Shown here in pieces: positions 59,356 to 64,000 of a stretch of DNA of 64,000 nt. A program made the translations under genes and the position numbers. The stretch is taken from assembly GCA_026387665.1 (NCBI GenBank), contig JAPLLG010000002.1:56039-120038 (forward strand). The letters are read 5' to 3'. The notes beneath the pieces were generated by a model. It saw only the letters and a program-made list of their open reading frames with translations, searched no databases and was not told the DNA's origin. Every line of letters starts with the position of its first letter. Position 1 is the stretch's first letter. This DNA comes from Nitrospirota bacterium. Its GTDB lineage: Bacteria; Nitrospirota; Nitrospiria; Nitrospirales; Nitrospiraceae.

Positions 59356-59694
59356 TTACGCCGCTCGCACAGCGAGTGCCTCTCCCTCGGTCTCATAGAC
59401 CGGGATCATCTTGGGAATATTCGCCAGACTCATGATTTCCCGCACATAGCTCTGCGGTTTCAGGAGACTGACCTGGACCTGCTGGACTTTGAACGTCTGA
59501 GACAGGAGGGCGAGCAGCCCGAGACCGGAACTGTCCATGAATCGAACCTGCTCCAGATTCACAATGAGGTGCCGACAGCCTCCACTCCTCACCTGCTCCA
59601 CGGCGGTCTTGAACGCAGCCCGGTTGCTGTACGTCAGATCGCCTTTCAAGTCCAATACCGTGGCGTCTTTGATGTCACGCTGTGTAATTATCAT
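59356..59694 (-). CDS. STAS-domain anti-sigma factor antagonist
   Basis: 112 residues from ATG 59694 (AAAGGA upstream). The key phosphorylatable Ser lies in FMDSSGLGLLALL, with VLDLKGDLTYSNR before it. It should shuttle between the ATPase at 56800 and the phosphatase at 58060. Starts 27 nt upstream of the phosphatase. Confidence 0.93.
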   Translation of the reverse strand: MIITQRDIKDATVLDLKGDLTYSNRAAFKTAVEQVRSGGCRHLIVNLEQVRFMDSSGLGLLALLSQTFKVQQVQVSLLKPQSYVREIMSLANIPKMIPVYETEGEALAVRAA

Positions 59695-59761
59695 GGTCAA
59701 GATCCTTTCATCCGTTACACTCAAGTGATGACATCAACCCCCGCGTCGTCTGACGCGTCTA

Positions 59762-60829
59762 TCAGGCCATGCGGTTCGCGTGAGCGAGCATGGCCGCAGG
59801 GATGTGATCCAATGACAATATCTTGTCGACGCAGCCCAGCTTGATCGCCTCCTTCGGCATACCGAAAACCACGCAACTCGCTTCATCCTGCGCGATGGTA
59901 TAGGCGCCGGCCTGCTTCATCGCCAACATCCCCTTCGCGCCGTCGCCGCCCATGCCCGTCAGGATCACGCCGATGGTATTCGCGCCGGCATAGCGCGCAA
60001 CGGAGTCGAACATCACATCGACGGATGGGCGGTGCCGGTTGACCGGAGGGTCCTGGTTGAGGCGAACGCTGTACCGGGCTCCGCTGCGGACCAAGGTCAT
60101 GTGATAACTGCCTGGAGCGATCAACGCATGTCCCGGCAAGACACTGTCGCCGTCTTCCGCCTCCTTGACGGAAATACGGCAGAGCTGATTCAAACGATCG
60201 GCGAAGGTCTTCGTGAACCGTTCAGGCATATGCTGCGTCACAATGATCGGCGGCGTATTCGGCGGCAACACTTCGAGCACCGCCCGCAACGCTTCCGTCC
60301 CTCCCGTTGAAGCGCCGATGGCGATAATCGTGTCGGTCGTCTTAATCATCGCCGACGAGCCGAGCGGCAAGAGACGAGCGGCCAGAGGTTCGGCTGTCCC
60401 ACGACCCCCTGCCCCCCTACCCCTCACTTTCGCCATCGCCGCAGCCTTGATCTTGGTGATCAGGTCCTGCGCCACCTCGTCCATCCCCTCACGAAGATCG
60501 ATCTTGGGCTTGGTGATGAAATCCACCGCGCCCAGCTCCAACGCGCGAAGCGTCGTGTCGCACCCGACTTCCGTCAGCGAACTGACCATCACGACCGGCA
60601 TGGGGTGGCCCGCCATCAATTTTTCAAGGAACGTCAGCCCGTCCATCTTGGGCATTTCCACGTCCAGCGTCAGCACATCCGGATTCAGCGCTTTGATTTT
60701 CTCGCGCGCGATGAACGGATCAGGCGCCGACCCGACCACTTCGATGCCGGGGTCCCGCGACAGCAGTTGCGCCAGCACCTGCCGCATCAGCGCCGAGTCG
60801 TCAACCGTCAGGACGCGAATCTTTGCCAT
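59762..60829 (-). CDS. cheB: Chemotaxis methylesterase/glutaminase CheB
   Basis: 355 residues. Receiver with Asp56 ([13 protein letters not shown]) and KPK, then the esterase with the catalytic Ser in [12 protein letters not shown], His in VTQHMPE and Asp in [11 protein letters not shown]. It removes methyl groups from receptors. Between cheD and cheB lies an inverted heptamer array (60848-60910). Confidence 0.97.
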   Translation of the reverse strand: MAKIRVLTVDDSALMRQVLAQLLSRDPGIEVVGSAPDPFIAREKIKALNPDVLTLDVEMPKMDGLTFLEKLMAGHPMPVVMVSSLTEVGCDTTLRALELGAVDFITKPKIDLREGMDEVAQDLITKIKAAAMAKVRGRGAGGRGTAEPLAARLLPLGSSAMIKTTDTIIAIGASTGGTEALRAVLEVLPPNTPPIIVTQHMPERFTKTFADRLNQLCRISVKEAEDGDSVLPGHALIAPGSYHMTLVRSGARYSVRLNQDPPVNRHRPSVDVMFDSVARYAGANTIGVILTGMGGDGAKGMLAMKQAGAYTIAQDEASCVVFGMPKEAIKLGCVDKILSLDHIPAAMLAHANRMA

Positions 60830-60847
60830 GAGAGATTCTCCTCAGTC

Positions 60848-60910
60848 GCTATCAGCTGTCAGCCTTCAGCGATCAGCTCGGGAGCTGACCGCTGAGAGCT
60901 GATCGCTTCC
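60848..60910. repeat. Heptamer array with central inversion
   Basis: Nine 7-nt units (63 bp). Four of GCTATCA type, then the complement orientation (AGCTGAC, CGCTGAG). The centre can form a hairpin (GATCAGCTC with its near-complement). It fills the gap between cheD and cheB. Confidence 0.78.
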
Positions 60911-60912
60911 CG

Positions 60913-61512
60913 TCAGAACAACGTGACGTTGCTGGACTCTTGTTCGCGCACCAGTTGCTTCTGGTACTGCATTTCCCGATCGAAGATCGTGTCGTTCTTG
61001 ACCCGCTGAATTTTCTTCATCAAGACGCGGCCCGAGTCGAGAAAGTAATACAGTTTCCTGGGGTACACGTCGCCCAGATCGGTCTTCTGCGCTTCGAGCC
61101 CTTCGTTCTTAAGATATTCCAACGCCCATGCGGCGTTATTCGCGCCGATGTCGATATTGCCTTCGTAAATCTTCCCGCCGCCAAAGAGCTTCACCTCAAG
61201 ACGATGCCGGAGCCCTCCCCGCTTGAGGATTTCATTGATCAGGCTTTCCATGGCGTATGAACCGTAGCGCGTCGACTCCCCACCCCAGGCATCCCCCGAT
61301 TGGTGTTCCTTCGGAGCCGGCAACATAAAGTGGTTCATCCCCCCGACGCCGGCAATCGGATCGCGGATGCAGGCGGACACGCAGGAGCCCAGGACCGTAT
61401 AGACGATCATCGGAGTCGCGCTGACGAAAAACTCCCCCGGCAAGATCGCCGCGATCTCTTGAGAGAAGCGGCTGTCGCGCATACGCCTAACATGGGCAAA
61501 CGGATCACTCAT
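60913..61512 (-). CDS. cheD: Chemoreceptor glutamine deamidase CheD
   Basis: 199 residues. The catalytic Cys and His are visible in YTVLGSCVSACIRD and GGMNHFMLP; the third residue lies in the GANNAAWALEYL region. It deamidates receptor glutamines. The C-terminus has an extra basic tail (YQKQLVREQES). CheR lies upstream, cheB downstream. Confidence 0.95.
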   Translation of the reverse strand: MSDPFAHVRRMRDSRFSQEIAAILPGEFFVSATPMIVYTVLGSCVSACIRDPIAGVGGMNHFMLPAPKEHQSGDAWGGESTRYGSYAMESLINEILKRGGLRHRLEVKLFGGGKIYEGNIDIGANNAAWALEYLKNEGLEAQKTDLGDVYPRKLYYFLDSGRVLMKKIQRVKNDTIFDREMQYQKQLVREQESSNVTLF

Positions 61513-61522
61513 TCAAGCCTCA

Positions 61523-61619
61523 TCATTCGTGAAAAAACGTCATTCGTGAAACGTGAAGCGTATCTCGCAAACCAGGAAGTCCTCCGCTTGCGAACGACGA
61601 GATGCGAAATACGAGCGAC
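61523..61619. repeat. Heptamer arrays between cheR and cheD
   Basis: Blocks 61523-61536, 61540-61567 and 61585-61619 with units such as TGAAGCG, TATCTCG and GAACGAC. The array ends 4 nt before the cheR stop codon. Confidence 0.75.
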
Positions 61620-61622
61620 GCA

Positions 61623-62441
61623 TTAGGCTTCTTTCTGATAGATCGTCGGCGCAATCGCCTTAAACGGTTGGTCCAGCCGCTGCAGGCTCTCCGAATGTCC
61701 GATGAAGAGATAGCCGCCCGGCTTCAGATAGCGATAGAACTTGTTGACCAATTGCGCCTGCGTGGGACGATCAAAATAGATCATCACGTTGCGGCAGAAG
61801 ATTAGATCCAGGGGGGCTTTGATCGGAAAGGTCTCGTCCATCAAATTGATCCGGCGATAGCGCACCATCTGGGTCAGGTGGGGTTTGACCTTGATCATGC
61901 CGGCGCTGTTCCCCTTCCCTTTCAGGAAATGCCGCTCGACGATTGACGCCGGGAGCTCCCGCACGCGCTCATCTTCGTAGACGCCCGACGCGGCTCTGGC
62001 GAGCACGCGCGTCGAAATATCCGACGCCAGAATTTTGAAGTCCCATCGGTCAGGATCGGGAACGCTGTCATAGAGCGTCATCGCGATGGTATAAGGCTCC
62101 TCGCCGGAGGACGATGCCGACGACCAGATGCGGATGCGCCGGCTGGGCTGCAGCGTCGGCATGATCTGCTCCCGCAAAAAATCGAAATGCTTAGGCTCAC
62201 GGAAGAAATCGGTCTTATTCGTCGAGACCAGATCCAGGAGCAGCGTGAATTCATCGCTCTCCGTCTGACCCGACACCATATCGTAGTAGGCTTGAAACGA
62301 GTCCAGCTCCAACGTGCGCAGCCGCTTGGACAGCCGGGACACGAGCAGCGTTTTTTTGCTCTCATTTAAGCTGATACCGCACTCTTGATAAATGAGCGCG
62401 CGAAACTGTTCGAACTCTTTAGGGGTGATCGAATAGTCCAT
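61623..62441 (-). CDS. cheR: Chemotaxis protein methyltransferase CheR
   Basis: 272 residues from ATG 62441 (GGAG upstream). N-terminal helical CheR domain (FEQFRALIYQECGISLNESK), then the methyltransferase with WSSASSSGEEPYTIAM (SAM site), ILASDISTRVL and IFCRNVMIYFD. It methylates receptor glutamates. Its leader is about 120-340 nt and contains a sigma-28-like site. Confidence 0.96.
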   Translation of the reverse strand: MDYSITPKEFEQFRALIYQECGISLNESKKTLLVSRLSKRLRTLELDSFQAYYDMVSGQTESDEFTLLLDLVSTNKTDFFREPKHFDFLREQIMPTLQPSRRIRIWSSASSSGEEPYTIAMTLYDSVPDPDRWDFKILASDISTRVLARAASGVYEDERVRELPASIVERHFLKGKGNSAGMIKVKPHLTQMVRYRRINLMDETFPIKAPLDLIFCRNVMIYFDRPTQAQLVNKFYRYLKPGGYLFIGHSESLQRLDQPFKAIAPTIYQKEA

Positions 62442-62563
62442 AACCAACGAGGCTCCGTATGTGGCGAACAACGAGCGTGGCATCCGACGGTGACACAACG
62501 AGCGGGAATCGTCCCCCTTCGCAGGCACACCACGCCGTGCAAACAATGCAACCCGTCGATGCT

Positions 62564-62591
62564 CTATCGGTTAATTGCTGTCGATTCTTGA
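62564..62591 (-). promoter_or_regulatory. Sigma-28-like promoter candidate upstream of cheR
   Basis: On the minus strand TCAAGAAT (62584-62591), 12-nt spacer, ACCGATAG (62564-62571). The core CCGATA matches the sigma-28 -10 consensus. The 14 bases ATGCTCTATCGGTT here recur at 63288-63301 before another gene. Confidence 0.45.
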
Positions 62592-62635
62592 CTGGAGTCT
62601 TGGGTGGGCTAAGGAGTTGAAATTAGGGAGGGAAT

Positions 62636-62682
62636 ACAGGCCCCGGACCCCTAGGGCCCAGACGGGAGGTCCCCGGCCCTGT
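62636..62682. promoter_or_regulatory. GC-rich hairpin in the long gap upstream of cheR
   Basis: ACAGG (62636-62640) pairs with CCTGT (62678-62682), CC with GG, then a 2x2 C-C internal loop and GGACC/GGTCC. It sits in a 340-nt gene-free stretch (62442-62783) that otherwise shows only the promoter candidate and a weaker CCCTCC/GGAGGG palindrome at about 62688-62710. Role unknown. Confidence 0.5.
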
Positions 62683-62783
62683 CTCACCCCTCCGTCATTG
62701 ACGCGGGAGGGAGAAACCGCCGGATGTGAAGCCACCCAAGGTGGGCAGGAAGAACGATCTGCCGCGTCTACCCTCGCCTCGCG

Positions 62784-63248
62784 TCAGGAAGCCGGGTACC
62801 AGGCAAACAACATGAGATAGACCAGATAGGCCGTCGCCATGGTGCCGGAAAAGGTCCAAACCAGCAGCTGCCCCAACCGGCGATGCAACGACAGCCGGGA
62901 CGACATGGCGCCCACGCTCCCGTAGCGAATCCGGTGAAGCCCCATGTAGAGGTTGTACCCGCCGAGACTGATCGTCGTCACCGCCAGCGCCATATGGATA
63001 GAAAACAACGGCACATAGAGCGACCAGTAATGGGTGTCAGGCCCCCCGAATCGTTCGCGGCCGAAGAGCACCTGTTTCAAGACATAGGCGACAAGCCAGA
63101 TCCCGACGATCGTGCAGGCCACGATCATCCGCCTGGAATGATGCGAGACTTCATGCTGCTTGGCAGACCGAACGCCGGCCATTGCGACCAGGTAGGCAGC
63201 CGTGATGCTGGTGAGCACGCCATACCAGAGCCAACTCTTCATGTCCAT
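62784..63248 (-). CDS. DUF420-like membrane protein
   Basis: 154 residues from ATG 63248 (GGAGGG upstream). Four membrane helices (WYGVLTSITAAYLVAMAGV, VACTIVGIWLVAYVL, VPLFSIHMALAVTTISLGGY, LLVWTFSGTMATAYLVYL) with His residues at helix ends (HHSRR, HMALA, LHRRLG), a pattern like haem-binding DUF420/CtaM-type proteins. Function unknown. It lies between the MCP and cheR. Confidence 0.78.
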   Translation of the reverse strand: MDMKSWLWYGVLTSITAAYLVAMAGVRSAKQHEVSHHSRRMIVACTIVGIWLVAYVLKQVLFGRERFGGPDTHYWSLYVPLFSIHMALAVTTISLGGYNLYMGLHRIRYGSVGAMSSRLSLHRRLGQLLVWTFSGTMATAYLVYLMLFAWYPAS

Positions 63249-63292
63249 AACGCCCTCCAATAAAGCCGGAGAGATGCTTGCCGGTTAATGCT

Positions 63293-63319
63293 CTATCGGT
63301 TGAACGAAGCTATTCCTTA
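63293..63319 (-). promoter_or_regulatory. Sigma-28-like promoter candidate upstream of the membrane protein
   Basis: On the minus strand TAAGGAAT (63312-63319), 11-nt spacer, ACCGATAG (63293-63300), the consensus spacing. It lies 44 nt before ATG 63248. Confidence 0.5.
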
Positions 63320-63519
63320 ATGGCTCGACTCCTGAATGATTATCGCCGGATATCCCTCTGCTAACAAAATAAACGCGTTTCCTCACCATTTGAGCCGTTC
63401 CGGTCCCGCCGGTCCGCCAGCCTCGCTCATTTCCGTCCCCTGAGAGGCGGCGAGAAAACTCGGTTTAGGCAAAAAGAACAGCTGAAATCTTCCGAGTGAT
63501 ATCGCGGTCCGAACAACCA

Positions 63520-63644
63520 CAGGATGCTCAAAAACACCGCCCAGCAAGGCCGCAGGCGAATCGAAACCGGAGGCGTACCCTCAGGGGTACGTTGAGGATT
63601 TCGATGAGACGAGAACGACGCTGGCGGACGTTTTCAGCCTGCTG
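63520..63644. repeat. Family A palindromic element next to the MCP stop
   Basis: 125 bp, same orientation as the 50763 copy. Inner stems changed in a paired way (ATCGAAA/TTTCGAT instead of CGAAAGCA/TGCTTTCG; GTACCC/GGGTAC). It adjoins the stop codon of the minus-strand MCP. The rest of the gap 63249-63519 holds the promoter candidate and no gene. Confidence 0.88.
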
Positions 63645-64000
63645 CTAAAATTCCTCGAACTCGCGATCCTTGCCGCTGCTGGAGGCAACCGCAGCCAGTT
63701 TCTTGAGCAACGGCTTCGGTGCCGCGTGATGCGTATCTCGTGAAGCGTATCTCGTTCCAGAGCCGGATGTTCCACGACTTGCAGGCGCTTCACGCTTCAC
63801 GTGCGACGCGTCACTGGTCCCGCTCATCTTGAACGAGGCCACCTGGGTCATGAGTTCCTTGGCCTGCTCCTTCATGGACTGGCTGGCGCTGGTCGCCTCT
63901 TCCACCAAGGCCGCGTTCTGCTGCGTCGTTTCGTCCATCTGCATGATCGCCTTGTTCACCTGGTCGATCCCGCTGGCCTGCTCCTGCGAAGCCGCCGAGA
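63645..64000 (-). CDS. Methyl-accepting chemotaxis protein, C-terminal part (truncated by window edge)
   Basis: 118 residues of a longer protein; the 5' part lies beyond 64000. SAASQEQASGIDQVNKAIMQMD and ALVEEATSASQSMKEQAKEL belong to the end of the signalling and methylation-helix bundle of an MCP. A Ser/Arg/Ala-rich linker follows, partly coded by heptamer arrays. The protein ends EFEEF, a pentapeptide of the F/W-x-x-F/W type that docks CheR or CheD in other bacteria. cheR, cheD and cheB follow downstream. Confidence 0.9.
   Translation of the reverse strand, partial: SAASQEQASGIDQVNKAIMQMDETTQQNAALVEEATSASQSMKEQAKELMTQVASFKMSGTSDASHVKREAPASRGTSGSGTRYASRDTHHAAPKPLLKKLAAVASSSGKDREFEEF
63725..63812. 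repeat. Heptamer arrays inside the MCP CDS
   Basis: Two 7-nt-period blocks (63725-63759 with CGTATCT and CGTGAAG units, 63785-63812 with ACGCTTC units) within the flexible linker before the C-terminal pentapeptide. Reading frame kept. Confidence 0.75.

Overview
The window is a 64 kb bacterial chromosome segment of about 60% GC, densely packed with genes. I infer a member of Nitrospirota, most likely Nitrospira. The support is the gene order recA-recX-alaS-ruvX-mltG, a chlorite dismutase-family haem protein, many stand-alone receivers and TPR proteins, and dispersed palindromic intergenic elements. No rRNA or species marker is present, so the genus is an inference.

Layout. 1-540 is the 3' end of glgB. 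0.7-12.3 kb carries a Tat-exported DUF882 protein, a receiver, a SagB-type dehydrogenase, an HDOD regulator, TPR proteins, a lipoprotein, a glycosyltransferase-fold protein, a RskA-like anti-sigma factor and a duplicated outer-membrane-type protein. 12.3-16.9 kb has tadA, an Sfp-type transferase, tRNA-Ser(CGA), a DUF2779 nuclease and a MATE pump. 17.0-19.6 kb is a small, partly AT-richer accessory patch: a ParE-type toxin-antitoxin pair, a DUF262-HNH protein, and hicB beside a wrecked hicA. 19.8-24.0 kb holds a PanE fusion, a sirtuin, a HAD hydrolase and a receiver with a long helical tail.

24.4-34.3 kb is housekeeping: valS-nadC-birA-coaX, then grpE-dnaK-dnaJ-rsmE. 34.3-37.0 kb encodes an exported YCF48 propeller and a TIG-repeat protein. 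37.1-39.5 kb has ridA, a divergent deoB and deoC. 39.8-45.5 kb is the recA-recX-alaS-ruvX-mltG operon. 45.7-54.6 kb holds an HD-GYP regulator, a PilT ATPase, thpR-cinA, the Cld-family gene and several unknowns.

54.7-64.0 kb is regulatory and mostly on the minus strand: an MCP, a membrane protein, cheR, cheD, cheB, then STAS, a PP2C phosphatase with receiver, Hpt, and a receiver-ATPase. Chemotaxis adaptation genes and a partner-switching module therefore run in one direction with short gaps. Two CCGATA-type (sigma-28-like) promoter candidates lie upstream of cheR and of the membrane protein gene.

The strongest unexplained signals are two repeat families. Family A is a 124-128 bp element with terminal inverted repeats and inner hairpins whose stems covary between copies. 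It is often set against a stop codon. Family B is a degenerate tandem array with a strict 7-nt period, found at about ten places, including in-frame inside two coding regions. Two truncated A copies adjoin B arrays.
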